Assembly (NCBI GenBank): GCA_045540275.1
Contig: JAZQGX010000055.1
Location: 1 to 58,811 of the forward strand
Direction: 5' to 3'
Length of the DNA stretch: 58,811 nt
From: RGIG8368 sp045540275
Lineage (GTDB): Bacteria > Verrucomicrobiota > Kiritimatiellia > RFP12 > UBA1067
Shown here: positions 36,231 through 45,230 of the stretch, in pieces
Position numbering within the stretch: the stretch's first letter is position 1
How the letters are laid out: every line of letters starts with the position of its first letter
Translations under genes and position numbers: made by a program
Notes under the pieces: generated by a model
Told to the model about the DNA's origin: nothing
Databases searched by the model: none
Seen by the model: the letters and a program-made list of their open reading frames with translations, nothing else

Positions 36231-37415
36231 ATGCAAACAGTTTATTTCGATAATAACGCCACCACCATGGTCGCCCCCGAGGTTACCGAAGCGATGCTTC
36301 CGTTTTTCGGACAGTTTTACGGCAACCCCTCGAGCATGCACCGCTTCGGCGGAGAGATCATGGGCAAAGTCGATGAAGCCCGGGGGAAAATCGCCCAGTT
36401 TTTGAATGCCGAACCCGATGAAATCATCTTCACCGGATGCGGCACCGAAAGCGACAACGCCGCGCTCAATGGCTTTGCAGAACTCCACGGGCCGCAAAAT
36501 ATCACCATCATCACCTCCAAGGTGGAGCATCCGGCGATAATCACGCCCTGCCGCAATCTGAAGAAAAAGGGCGCAACCATCATCGAGATTCCCGTCAACT
36601 CCAAAGGCGAGCTGGACATGGCCGCCTACGCCGCCGCGCTTGAAGCTCCGGGCAAGAAGATAGTCTCGATAATGTGGGCGAACAATGAAACCGGCGTTGT
36701 ATTCCCCATCAAGCAAATCGCCCAAATGGCAAAAACCGCAGGCGCGGTGATGCACACCGACGCGGTGCAGGCCGCGGGCAAAACCCAAATAGATCTCAAC
36801 GATGTTCCGGTCGATCTTCTCTCCATCTCCGGACACAAACTGCACGCTCCGAAAGGCATCGGCGTCTGCTATATGCGACGCGGGACCAATCTTCCCCCGT
36901 TCATCGCCGGCGGGCATCAGGAAAGCGAACGGCGCGCCGGAACAGAAAACGTCCCGTACATTGTGGGACTTGCCAAAGCCTGTGAATTGGCGGGCGCTAC
37001 CATGCAGCAGGACATTGAACGCGAACGCGCTTTGCGCGACAAGCTCGAACAGGGCCTGCTTGCTGCCTGTCCCGACGCAAGAATCAACGGAGCGGACGCA
37101 GAGCGTCTTTCCAACACCACAAACATCAGTTTTGAATATGTCGAGGGCGAAGCCATCATCTACATGATGAGCGATGCCGGAATCTGCGCCTCGACCGGAT
37201 CTGCCTGTGCGTCCGGATCGCTCGAGCCGTCTCATGTCATCCGCGCCATGGCGGTGCCGTTTACCGCGCTGCACGGATCGGTACGGTTCTCGCTGTCACG
37301 GTACACCACCGAGCGCGAGGTTGACTACGTGCTGGCGAAGATGCCGGAGATCATCCGCGAACTGCGTGCGCTTTCACCCTTTGGAAAAGGGGATAAACTT
37401 CCAGTGGAACTTTGA
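36231..37415 (+). CDS. nifS: Cysteine desulfurase, NifS/IscS family
   Basis: The product, 394 residues, is a PLP enzyme that takes sulfur from cysteine for Fe-S assembly. VYFDNNATTMVAPEV at the N-terminus, CGTESDNAALNGF, MHTDAVQAAGKTQID, SISGHKLHAPKGIGVCY (PLP Lys ~203), RRAGTENVPYIVG and the catalytic-loop Cys in STGSACASGS (~326). The loop is the longer IscS/NifS-type form. Position behind nadA resembles the NadA-dedicated desulfurase arrangement known elsewhere. The glycosyltransferase gene starts four bases after its stop. Confidence 0.94.
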   Translation: MQTVYFDNNATTMVAPEVTEAMLPFFGQFYGNPSSMHRFGGEIMGKVDEARGKIAQFLNAEPDEIIFTGCGTESDNAALNGFAELHGPQNITIITSKVEHPAIITPCRNLKKKGATIIEIPVNSKGELDMAAYAAALEAPGKKIVSIMWANNETGVVFPIKQIAQMAKTAGAVMHTDAVQAAGKTQIDLNDVPVDLLSISGHKLHAPKGIGVCYMRRGTNLPPFIAGGHQESERRAGTENVPYIVGLAKACELAGATMQQDIERERALRDKLEQGLLAACPDARINGADAERLSNTTNISFEYVEGEAIIYMMSDAGICASTGSACASGSLEPSHVIRAMAVPFTALHGSVRFSLSRYTTEREVDYVLAKMPEIIRELRALSPFGKGDKLPVEL

Positions 37416-37419
37416 TTTC

Positions 37420-38589
37420 ATGCCTAAAGTACTCGTGGTGACATCTCAAAGCGACACCCCATGGTTCGGATCATACCATCGATTGATCCGAACCCTTGAG
37501 GCTTTGCGCGCCATGAATTTCGAAGTTGAAGTTCTCGGCCCCTCATCGCTCAAGGATGTCATACCAGCCGGATGCGTCTTCTACAGCATAAGCGGGGATA
37601 AGCTGCTCGGAGCCTCGGCGCGGCTGCCGTCATTGCGGCATGAGCTTGCAAATCTCGTCGTCTTTGCGAGAACCATGCGTCTGATCCACGCCAACAAATA
37701 CGACCTGATCCACACCTTTGACGACAGTGCCCTTCCCGTCTATTACGCGACCCGGATTCACCGGACCCCGTACATTATCGATCGACGCTCGGATTATCTG
37801 GACATCGATCGCGGCGGCTCAACCTTTTGGAAATGGATGCACAGCCGGTTTGAAAGACACACGCTGAAGCACGCCGAGGCCGTCATCGGCAATCATCCCG
37901 CGCTGATCCGGCTCATGGACGAGTTACGCCGTCGCAGTCGCGCCTGCATTATTTACGACATCCCCGCCCTTCCCACCGACATCAGTGAAACGGCGTTGAA
38001 GGCCGCAAGGGCAAAATACCGCATCGATGAAGATCAGGCGTTGATAACATGCGTCGGAGGCTTTGACAAGTTCCAGGGGCTCGACGTGCTTTTCAATGCC
38101 ATGCCTCATGTGCTGATTAAAATGCCAAATGCGAAATTTGCCATAGTTGGCGGATCGAAATCGGAAATCGTCAAGATGTCGCGGGCCGTAAAAAAAGCGA
38201 GAATCGGAGGAGCGGTGATGTTTACGGGGCGGCTCCCCGCGCAGGAGCTTTCCGCCCTGCTGCGCATTTCCGACGTACTGGTCTCGCCGCGCCGCAAAGG
38301 TGACAATGCACCGGTCAGAGTGCTTGACTACCTGAATGCAAACAAACCGGTGGTGGCTGCCGACACGCCCGCCAACCGCGCCATTCTCACTCCGGATAAT
38401 TCTATACTCACCCCCCCGAATCCCAAAAACCTCGCCGATGGAATTTTAAAGGTCTGTCTGTATCCTGAACTGGGGGCAAAGACCGCAAAACAAGGGAAAC
38501 CCTCACTGCGCCGTGCGGGTCGAACCGTTGAGGATTTCAGAAAGAATCTGCGACTCTGCTATCAATATGCCCTGCGCGACAGGAATTGA
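37420..38589 (+). CDS. GT4-type glycosyltransferase
   Basis: The product has 389 residues from ATG 37420 (MPKVLVVTSQ); the frame is open further upstream only as an overlap of nifS. The N-terminal half reads like a GT-B donor-side fold (SYHRLIRTLEALRAMNFEVE, DLIHTFDDSALPVYYATRIH); the C-terminal half has GGFDKFQGLDVLFNAM, AKFAIVGGSKSE and VLVSPRRKGDNAPVRVLDYL, the usual nucleotide-sugar site of GT4 enzymes. The donor and acceptor are unknown; cell-surface glycan synthesis is likely. It has no polysaccharide neighbours and is convergent with the sugar isomerase gene. Confidence 0.82.
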   Translation: MPKVLVVTSQSDTPWFGSYHRLIRTLEALRAMNFEVEVLGPSSLKDVIPAGCVFYSISGDKLLGASARLPSLRHELANLVVFARTMRLIHANKYDLIHTFDDSALPVYYATRIHRTPYIIDRRSDYLDIDRGGSTFWKWMHSRFERHTLKHAEAVIGNHPALIRLMDELRRRSRACIIYDIPALPTDISETALKAARAKYRIDEDQALITCVGGFDKFQGLDVLFNAMPHVLIKMPNAKFAIVGGSKSEIVKMSRAVKKARIGGAVMFTGRLPAQELSALLRISDVLVSPRRKGDNAPVRVLDYLNANKPVVAADTPANRAILTPDNSILTPPNPKNLADGILKVCLYPELGAKTAKQGKPSLRRAGRTVEDFRKNLRLCYQYALRDRN

Positions 38590-38652
38590 AAGGCGATATT
38601 TATATTTCTGCAGCAACCGCCCTAACATCTGGGGGGCAACCGCATTCCAGTT

Positions 38653-39579
38653 CTACCATGCCGTGCGGATCAGTTCCAGCCCCTTTTGCAAATCCTCGGG
38701 CGGAACATTCCTGGCGGGCTCAAACACCCTGCAAATGTCGGCTTTACCGTAGAATGAAAATTCGGCGAAATTGATTTGCCCCGCACCAGGAGGGAGATGG
38801 TCGCGATCGTAGGGACGGCAGTCGTGGATGTGGATACCGGCGGTAAACGGCAACATCCGCTCTGCGATAAAGGAATGGCTGCCGATCCAGTGCAGGTTGG
38901 AGCGCACCTGTCCATGTCCCATATCGTGCCAATAGCGCAACGGAGAATCCTTGAAATGTTCAATCAGGCCCGTCATCTCGTCTTCATCGGGGAAGCCTTC
39001 GATTGAAGGCAGATTCTCAAGCGCGAGCAGCACTCCCCGTTTCTGGCAGTGCTGAAGATTTTTTTCCAGACGGCGCATAAACAGCGCCATTGTTTTCCTG
39101 CCGCGTGCCGTCCGGCGTTTCTTCGCCTTCTTCAGAAGCCTTTCGTATCCGGAGTCGAGACCCTTCCGTCTCGCCAGATCGACGAGTGCGGAAGAGTCGC
39201 ATTTCGCCCCCAGCCATGAATTCAAAAACACCCGTCCGGCGTGAAGCACAACCACCTTGGCGCCCACCGAAGCGGCGAAGTCGGCGGTCTGCCGAAGCAT
39301 CACTCCCGCAAGCGCCCCCTCGTCCTCATCCTGGGACGCCAGCAGGTGGAGCTCGGGATAACCGTGCGGGGCACCGACTGGCACCGGGCTGTAAGCATGC
39401 ACGCTGCCGATGTCGATCGCCCCGGCGTTCACGCGCCTCATGATGCCGTCGGCCTGTTCGCGGGTCAAATCGTATCCCAGCTCCAGAGAATCAAATCCTA
39501 ATTCCAAAGCTTCGTCGACGATTCCTTCACCTTGTCCGTGCCGCGTGGAATTCCAATTGGTGGAGAGTGCTATTTTCAT
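38653..39579 (-). CDS. Sugar phosphate isomerase/epimerase-like TIM barrel
   Basis: The product has 308 residues in the AP-endonuclease-2/xylose-isomerase-like superfamily. Barrel and metal-site segments: GIVDEALELGFDSLELGYDL, SVGAKVVVLHAGR, VLLALENLPSIEGFPDED, LRYWHDMGHGQVR and TAGIHIHDCRPYDRDHLPPG. Family members isomerise or epimerise sugars with a divalent metal; the substrate is not readable here. A basic insertion near residues 148-166 (RLLKKAKKRRTARGRKTMA) is unusual. Start overlaps the folE stop as ATGA, the last gene of the 45-38 kb run. Confidence 0.8.
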   Translation of the reverse strand: MKIALSTNWNSTRHGQGEGIVDEALELGFDSLELGYDLTREQADGIMRRVNAGAIDIGSVHAYSPVPVGAPHGYPELHLLASQDEDEGALAGVMLRQTADFAASVGAKVVVLHAGRVFLNSWLGAKCDSSALVDLARRKGLDSGYERLLKKAKKRRTARGRKTMALFMRRLEKNLQHCQKRGVLLALENLPSIEGFPDEDEMTGLIEHFKDSPLRYWHDMGHGQVRSNLHWIGSHSFIAERMLPFTAGIHIHDCRPYDRDHLPPGAGQINFAEFSFYGKADICRVFEPARNVPPEDLQKGLELIRTAW

Positions 39580-40163
39580 TTGGTAAGATTCATAAATTCC
39601 GACCTGACCGCCATATCATCGCGAAAAGAGCCCAACAGCGCGGACGTTCTCATCACGGCATTCTGCTTCTCCACTCCGCGCATCATCATGCAGAGATGGC
39701 GACATTCCATGACCACGCCCACGCCTTCGGCACCGGACGCGTTCATAATCGCCTCGGCGATCTCGTCGGTAAGGCGTTCCTGGATCTGCAAGCGTCGCGC
39801 AAAACAGTCGACTATTCTAGCGATTTTGCTCACGCCAAGCACCTTGCCCTGGGCGATGTAGCCGACATGACACTTGCCGTAGAACGGAAGCAGATGATGC
39901 TCACAAAGCGAATAAATCTCGATGTTGCTCAACACAATCATGTGATTGTGCCCGGTGGTAAAAATCGCGTTGTTCAAAACTTTTTTCGGAGTCTGCCCAT
40001 AACCCCGCGTCAAGTATGCATACGACTTGGCCACACGAGCAGGAGTCTTGAGCAGACCTTCGCGATCTGGATCCTCCCCCAACTCAATCAGCAACTGGCG
40101 AATCAATCCGGCGACTTTTTTCTCGTTCACGCTTCCATCCCCTTTGGAATGTATTGGCGGCAT
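39576..40163 (-). CDS. folE: GTP cyclohydrolase I
   Basis: The product has 195 residues. Converts GTP to dihydroneopterin triphosphate, entry to folate or 7-deazapurine synthesis. Zinc ligands in SLCEHHLLPFYGKCHVGY (Cys ~87, His ~90) and ECRHLCMMMRG (Cys ~158); QERLTDEIAEAI and TSALLGSFRDD complete the core. Two starts are plausible: ATG 40163 with AAGGAGG ten bases upstream (used here), or GTG 40130, which overlaps the dCMP deaminase stop as GTGA behind AAAGGGGATGG and would match the conserved core better. Confidence 0.93.
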   Translation of the reverse strand: MPPIHSKGDGSVNEKKVAGLIRQLLIELGEDPDREGLLKTPARVAKSYAYLTRGYGQTPKKVLNNAIFTTGHNHMIVLSNIEIYSLCEHHLLPFYGKCHVGYIAQGKVLGVSKIARIVDCFARRLQIQERLTDEIAEAIMNASGAEGVGVVMECRHLCMMMRGVEKQNAVMRTSALLGSFRDDMAVRSEFMNLTK

Positions 40164-40651
40164 TTGACGCCAGCCTCCTTGAAGAGCTTTTCCACCTGCT
40201 TTTCAAACTTGTAGTCGCCGGCGTAAACCACCTCGACAATTCCCGCATTCACTATCAGCTTCGCGCAGGTCAGGCAGGGGCAAAGCGTAACATAAATCGT
40301 CGCCCCCTCCAAACGAGTCCCGTAAAAAGCGGCCTGGCAGATTGCATTCTGCTCGGCATGCACGCAGAGGCATTCGTCCAGACCGCTTCCCGAAGGCACA
40401 GTGCTGGCACAACGCGGACAACCGCCATCGAAGCAGTTTTTAACTCCGCGGGGAGTCCCGTTGTAACCCGTCGAAATCACGCGATGGTTGGAGACGACAA
40501 TCGCCGCCACGTTGCGGCGGCTGCAATTCGAGCGCTTGGCAACCACCATCGCCAGATCCATGAAGTATTCATCCCACGACGGACGCGGATCCTTGACCGG
40601 ACCGCACTTCTTGGATGGTGTCTTTTTTTTCACATTAGCCATTTTTATCAC
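40127..40651 (-). CDS. dCMP deaminase (ComEB-like)
   Basis: The product has 174 residues. Zinc cytidine/deoxycytidylate deaminase that would turn dCMP into dUMP. Catalytic HAE in CVHAEQNAICQAAF and the PCxxC zinc site in TLCPCLTCAKLIV; an extra Cys-rich loop (GGCPRCASTVPSG) is typical of dCMP deaminases with a second zinc. Start is GTG 40651, overlapping the upstream stop as GTGA, or ATG 40642 with AAGG upstream. The short Lys-rich N-terminus precedes SWDEYFMDLAMVVAKRS. It shares the transcript with the FHA-MoxR gene and folE. Confidence 0.92.
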   Translation of the reverse strand: MIKMANVKKKTPSKKCGPVKDPRPSWDEYFMDLAMVVAKRSNCSRRNVAAIVVSNHRVISTGYNGTPRGVKNCFDGGCPRCASTVPSGSGLDECLCVHAEQNAICQAAFYGTRLEGATIYVTLCPCLTCAKLIVNAGIVEVVYAGDYKFEKQVEKLFKEAGVKCRQYIPKGMEA

Positions 40652-42006
40652 GCCTTTTCAGGATAGTCGTTTTCACCGGGCTGTTCAACCTCTTTAACCA
40701 GACGGTTGACCAAATCCATCGTGGTAATACCCTCGGAGTCCGCGGCAAAGTTCGACTGGATGCGGTGACGCAGGACCGGAACCGCCGCCTTGATGACATC
40801 GTTGCAGGAGACATGGATGCGACCTTCCAACACGGCGCGTGCTTTGGCGGCCAACACCAGATACTGTCCTGCGCGCGGTCCGGCGCCGTTTTGCACATAT
40901 TTGCGGATGAACTCGGGGGCCTTCTCATCCTGCGGGCGCGTGGCGCGAACCAGACGAACCGCATATTTTATGACATGATCGGAAACCGGAATTTTACGCA
41001 CCACCTGCTGCAGCTGGAGCAACTGCTCCTTTGAAAGAACCTTTTCTGGGTTCGAACGTTTGCCGACGGTCGTAGCTTTGACCACGGTCTCTTCTTCGTC
41101 TTCTTTCGGATAATCCACCCAGAGGTTGAACATGAAACGGTCCTGCTGCGCTTCGGGCAACGGATAGGTTCCTTCCTGTTCGACCGGGTTCTGCGTGGCA
41201 AGAACGAAGAACGGAGGTTCCAGCTGATAGGTCTGATTGCCCACCGTCACGCACTTCTCCTGCATGGCCTCCAGCAATGACGCCTGCGTTTTCGGCGGCG
41301 TACGGTTGATTTCGTCCGCAAGCAACATATTGGTGAAAATCGGTCCTCTGATAAAGCGGAAGGTCTTTTTGTCGGTTTCTGGATCGTGTTCCAGAATTTC
41401 GGAACCGGTAATATCGGTAGGCATCAAGTCAGGAGTAAACTGGACGCGTTTGAATTCCATGTCCAGCACCTTGGCGATAGTCGAACAGAGCGTCGTCTTC
41501 GCCATGCCCGGCATACCCACGAGCAACCCGTGTCCGCCGGCGATGATGACCATCAAGACCTGATCGATAACATCAACTTGTCCAACAATTACCTTGGCGA
41601 TTTCCGCACGAATCCGGTCGGAGAGACGTGACATCGACTTGACCAGCTCCAAATCGCCGGAAGAGGTTTTCGCGCTTTCGGAAGCGGTAGCGCTCGCTGC
41701 GATTGCATCATCCTCGAAATAAAGAGTGACCTCAGAACCAAGCACGATTTTGGAGTTATTCTCAAGGCGCACCGGGGTTGACGGGGCAAGATCGTTTCCG
41801 TTCAGCGTCGTTCCGTTGGAGCTGTCCAGATCGGTAGCGGTCCAGTTTCCCGTCTTGCCGGAAATCTGCAAATGATGACCGGATACCGCAGTGCCGGAAA
41901 CCTTGACGTTGCAGTCGGAGGCTCTGCCGATGGTAATCGGTTCCGAACCGTCGAAGGTCGCCACCAATTCGTCACTGTCGTTGTTGCGTAAATACAAATT
42001 AGCCAT
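40648..42006 (-). CDS. FHA-domain MoxR-type AAA+ ATPase
   Basis: The product has 452 residues. Residues 1-98 form an FHA phosphothreonine-binding domain (TIGRASDCNVKVSG, VSGHHLQISG, DSSNGTTLNG). A short Ala/Ser linker leads to a MoxR ATPase: Walker A GMPGMAKTT (164-172), PTDITGSEILEHD, Walker B LLADEINRTPPKTQASLLEA (~228) and ATQNPVEQEGTYPLPEAQQD. MoxR proteins act as chaperones for VWA-domain or membrane partners; the FHA domain implies recruitment by a phosphorylated protein. The usual DUF58 and VWA neighbours are absent. Upstream in the run are two exported proteins. The ribosome site lies within the 14-base gap. Confidence 0.92.
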   Translation of the reverse strand: MANLYLRNNDSDELVATFDGSEPITIGRASDCNVKVSGTAVSGHHLQISGKTGNWTATDLDSSNGTTLNGNDLAPSTPVRLENNSKIVLGSEVTLYFEDDAIAASATASESAKTSSGDLELVKSMSRLSDRIRAEIAKVIVGQVDVIDQVLMVIIAGGHGLLVGMPGMAKTTLCSTIAKVLDMEFKRVQFTPDLMPTDITGSEILEHDPETDKKTFRFIRGPIFTNMLLADEINRTPPKTQASLLEAMQEKCVTVGNQTYQLEPPFFVLATQNPVEQEGTYPLPEAQQDRFMFNLWVDYPKEDEEETVVKATTVGKRSNPEKVLSKEQLLQLQQVVRKIPVSDHVIKYAVRLVRATRPQDEKAPEFIRKYVQNGAGPRAGQYLVLAAKARAVLEGRIHVSCNDVIKAAVPVLRHRIQSNFAADSEGITTMDLVNRLVKEVEQPGENDYPEKA

Positions 42007-42020
42007 TTTTTACTCCTGCT

Positions 42021-42950
42021 TTACTTTTTAAGTGAAATTTCTCCAACATCCTTGATGCTCTTGGAAACGCGCACCCCCTGCAATGCGGGCAGAAAAATCT
42101 CGGGAAGCGCACCTTTGGTATCCACGCCGCCAACCTCCTTGCGGCATAGTTCGCGCGTCTTCTGCACCTCCCAGTGAGTTCCCATTCTTCCTCCTCCGAC
42201 GCTGTCCATGATGTAGAGCTTGATGCTGCGGATCTGAAGATTGTCGTAGGTCGACCCGTACTGATCGAAAAAGGCCTTGGTTCTCAACTCCTGAACGATG
42301 GCGCGGGATGCCCCCAGCCGACCCGTAGTCCCTTCGATCCGTGAAATTTTCTTGGTGTCGAAGAACGGGTTGGATTCCTTGATTTTGGCGTTGATCACCC
42401 GGAGATCCTCTTTGCTCAGCGTCATCTCCTCCCGAGAGAGCTTGATTCCGTCGTAAATGCGGTCTTCGCAAATTACAATCAAATCGTATTTCCCGGTGGG
42501 AAGTCCGCGGAATGTGAAATTGTTCTTATCGTCAAGGTCGGCGAGATAACAGGGGAATTTCATGTGCGATGCCGCCTGTCCCCCGTTTTTCGCCGCCGTC
42601 CCCCCTTTGACATTTGCAAGAGCGCTTACATTTCTGAATCGCTGAACGATTGCAATAACCCCTTCAACCGAAGAAGGCGCTCCGACGATCCGGCCGCAAA
42701 TACCGCCGGGTGCACCCGCGTCAGGCTTGGTGTAGAGATATTTGCCCGTCCCCGTTCCGATAAATGCGCTTGCCGCACCCGGTTTGATTTTGCGCCCTTT
42801 CAGCTTTTCCGCCTCCGCTCTCGTTTTGGAGAATTTGATATCGTCGCAATACGCGTCGGTACCGAAGGTGAGTTTGTCGCTGTTCGCAGCGCCGGTAGCG
42901 GTGGAAAACGCAATCAAAAACGCCGCGACAAGAATCGATTGTTTTTTCAT
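42021..42950 (-). CDS. Secreted protein of unknown family in the FHA-MoxR run
   Basis: Encodes 309 residues with a signal peptide (SILVAAFLIAFSTATGAANS). A beta-rich middle section (FTFRGLPTGKYDLIVICEDR) resembles the carboxypeptidase-regulatory-like/Cna-B fold, a guess from its pattern. Elsewhere I recognise nothing: the N-terminal part has YCDDIKFSKTRAEAEKL and the C-terminal half QIRSIKLYIMDSVGGGRMG. It overlaps the PA14/TPR gene stop as ATGA and sits 14 bases before the FHA-MoxR gene, so the three are very likely made together. Confidence 0.65.
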   Translation of the reverse strand: MKKQSILVAAFLIAFSTATGAANSDKLTFGTDAYCDDIKFSKTRAEAEKLKGRKIKPGAASAFIGTGTGKYLYTKPDAGAPGGICGRIVGAPSSVEGVIAIVQRFRNVSALANVKGGTAAKNGGQAASHMKFPCYLADLDDKNNFTFRGLPTGKYDLIVICEDRIYDGIKLSREEMTLSKEDLRVINAKIKESNPFFDTKKISRIEGTTGRLGASRAIVQELRTKAFFDQYGSTYDNLQIRSIKLYIMDSVGGGRMGTHWEVQKTRELCRKEVGGVDTKGALPEIFLPALQGVRVSKSIKDVGEISLKK

Positions 42951-45223
42951 CTGATCAGCCCTTTGATCTCTTCTTCGTAGGGATGTCCTGCGAACTTGGT
43001 GGTAAACATTTCTGCAAGCTCTCTAGCCCGCTTGCGATTGCCGAACTGCATCAGACATTCAATTTCCGTTCTGATGGCATCCGGCAGTTGCGCCGAGAAA
43101 TTGGTATGGCGCACGTAGACATCCAAAATATTCGCGGCCCTGCGCCAATCTTTGACGTGCTTGTAGACCAGCGCCGCAGCAATCGGGTATTCGCCGTCCA
43201 TTTTAGCCGAAGGCGATTCGTTCTCCCACTCCTGAAGCAAATCGAAAGCGTGCTGCACCGCCCCCTGCTCCAGCATGGAAAGCAGCGTGATGTACATCGA
43301 CGAGTTGCGCACGGTATAGGTTTTCCACGCCTCTGCCGGAGTTACCTTGGGCAGTTTGAAAGTCGCAACCGGTTTTTTCTCCTCCTTTTTGGGCGCAGCC
43401 CCCTTGCCCTTTTTGTTCGCGGCGGCGGCAGCGGCCTTTTCGGCGGCGGTGCGGCGGGTGCGCAGGGTGCTCAGCACCGAAGAACCCGAAGTGCGGTTGC
43501 GCAACTGCTGCGAACGCCAGCGGTCTTCGGCATCCTGATAAAACTTCATGGCCTCGTCGCGTTTTCCGAGCGCATACGCCACATCACCCGAAAGCAACGC
43601 AGCGATTCGTCCCTGATCGGCACCCGAACTTGTTTCGCGAAGGCGGTTGAGTTCTCTGGCAGCTAGATCTGGACGGTTCAAATCCCAAAGGCAGGCGTCA
43701 ATGCGCCGGGCGATCCAACGGAAACGCTGTTTGCCCGATTTTGAATTCTTGTCAAAATAGATGAGCTGCGAAAGCAGACGCGTGTCATCACGCAAAAGAC
43801 GCAGATATTCAATGTAGCGGTTCTGCAGAACGGTGAGATTATGCTCGGGCAGTTTGATGAGAGTATCGCTGCCGTTCTTGAACAGCACCTCGGTGATTTT
43901 TCCGCCCCGGTATGGAGCGAGAAGTTCCACCAACAACTGCCATTGATCCGAGGTCCAATCGGAACAGGGATCGTCTCCTTTCGGTTTCGATTCGGCCAGA
44001 TGGAGAAATGCCGTCAGATAAGCCGTCACATCCCAGGGATTATTGATATTGGCCTTGCGCGGATTCCAAGGCACAAAAAGCCGCTGCATCGTCCGGGCGG
44101 TGCCCTTGCCGTTCTCAACCGCCAGCGTAATCGGATATTCGATCTGTTCGGCGACACCGGGCACCATCAGATTGAAGGTCTTGCCCTCGTAGCGGCGGTT
44201 GTTGCCGAACTCCCAGTAAACCCGGGCGTCTTTGGGAACGCTGCCGGCGGTGAGCGAAAAGAGGGTCAGCGGCTCCTTGCCGGTCCAGAAATAGTTTACC
44301 GGCTGCATCAAATCGCGGTACTGCCAGCTGGTTCCGGGCGCGGTACTGGCATGAAATCCGGCCGCGACCCGTCCGTCATTCAATTCGATTTTCTCCACAT
44401 GGCAATATCCGGACTTGGCATACGCATCAATGGTAACCGGCAATTCCGATTCCGCACCCTGCCGCCGCCATACCGCGTTGGCCTCCTGAAGTCCGGTAAG
44501 CTCGAACTGGAAATAATCGATGGTATGCAAACCGGCATCAAGTTTTACACTTCGTCCGTGTTCGCCGTGTTCGCCTCCTTTGCGGGTATGAACACCCGGC
44601 CACTTGACGAACGGCTTGCCGTCCACCCACAGCTCGGAGCCTTCATCGGAAACGGTAGCCAGAAGAATCTGTTCGGGCTTTGCCAGTTTGATCGCCCCTC
44701 TGAACCACAGCACATAGTGATCGTCGGGACCGGTGGGATTGACGCCGCTGGCGAACCAGTTCCATCTTTGGCAAAACGCGCCCGGAGCCGGCGGATAAAC
44801 TTGGGACATCGCCTTAGCCGCTTCGAGCGACGCCTTGGTGTTTTTGGTGTAGATAATCAGGCTGGGAACGAGATTGCAATCCTTCGGTTTGGCGGGCGGC
44901 GTTTTGGATGCCGAAAAATAAATGGTCGCACCACCGGTGGATGGCTCTTCGAAAAGCAACGACAAACCATCGCTTTTCGTATGGGAGAGAATTATGGATT
45001 TAAGCGGTTTGCCCTTGGAATCGAACGCGGCCGGAACCGCATACGGTGCGGGCAAGAGTCCGCCATCTTGAATTTTCAAAAACACACCGAGCCGGGGGTC
45101 GTCCGCAGGTTGAGTTACTTTGACCTTGACGCGTACCGCCGCCCGTGAAACCGCCCATTCATCAGCCAGCACGAGAGCGGGCAGAAGGCAGCAAACTGAA
45201 AGAAAAAATGATTTACTGAACAT
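42947..45223 (-). CDS. Secreted PA14-like/TPR protein heading the FHA-MoxR run
   Basis: The product has 758 residues with a signal peptide (FFLSVCCLLPALVLADEW). Residues ~150-260 resemble a PA14 carbohydrate-binding domain (LLATVSDEGSELWVDGKPFV, AGLHTIDYFQFELTG), followed by a PKD-like sandwich (~305-385, DARVYWEFGNNRRYEGKTFN). The C-terminal half is alpha-helical with TPR-like pairs (LLSGDVAYALGKRDEAMKFY, AALVYKHVKDWRRAANILDV), interrupted by an Ala/Lys linker near residue 600. Exported, it may bind glycan through the front and a partner through the repeats. It overlaps the next gene as ATGA. A TATAAT box ends 7 bases before the ATG. Confidence 0.75.
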   Translation of the reverse strand: MFSKSFFLSVCCLLPALVLADEWAVSRAAVRVKVKVTQPADDPRLGVFLKIQDGGLLPAPYAVPAAFDSKGKPLKSIILSHTKSDGLSLLFEEPSTGGATIYFSASKTPPAKPKDCNLVPSLIIYTKNTKASLEAAKAMSQVYPPAPGAFCQRWNWFASGVNPTGPDDHYVLWFRGAIKLAKPEQILLATVSDEGSELWVDGKPFVKWPGVHTRKGGEHGEHGRSVKLDAGLHTIDYFQFELTGLQEANAVWRRQGAESELPVTIDAYAKSGYCHVEKIELNDGRVAAGFHASTAPGTSWQYRDLMQPVNYFWTGKEPLTLFSLTAGSVPKDARVYWEFGNNRRYEGKTFNLMVPGVAEQIEYPITLAVENGKGTARTMQRLFVPWNPRKANINNPWDVTAYLTAFLHLAESKPKGDDPCSDWTSDQWQLLVELLAPYRGGKITEVLFKNGSDTLIKLPEHNLTVLQNRYIEYLRLLRDDTRLLSQLIYFDKNSKSGKQRFRWIARRIDACLWDLNRPDLAARELNRLRETSSGADQGRIAALLSGDVAYALGKRDEAMKFYQDAEDRWRSQQLRNRTSGSSVLSTLRTRRTAAEKAAAAAANKKGKGAAPKKEEKKPVATFKLPKVTPAEAWKTYTVRNSSMYITLLSMLEQGAVQHAFDLLQEWENESPSAKMDGEYPIAAALVYKHVKDWRRAANILDVYVRHTNFSAQLPDAIRTEIECLMQFGNRKRARELAEMFTTKFAGHPYEEEIKGLIR

Positions 45224-45230
45224 ATTGGAT

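Noticed and set aside
35460..37274. 604-codon antisense frame over nadA and nifS
   Set aside because: Both sense genes have all catalytic motifs; the antisense frame has no recognisable domain and arises from codon bias.
43841..45148. 435-codon plus-strand frame over the PA14/TPR gene
   Set aside because: The sense gene has signal peptide, domains and promoter; this frame has none.
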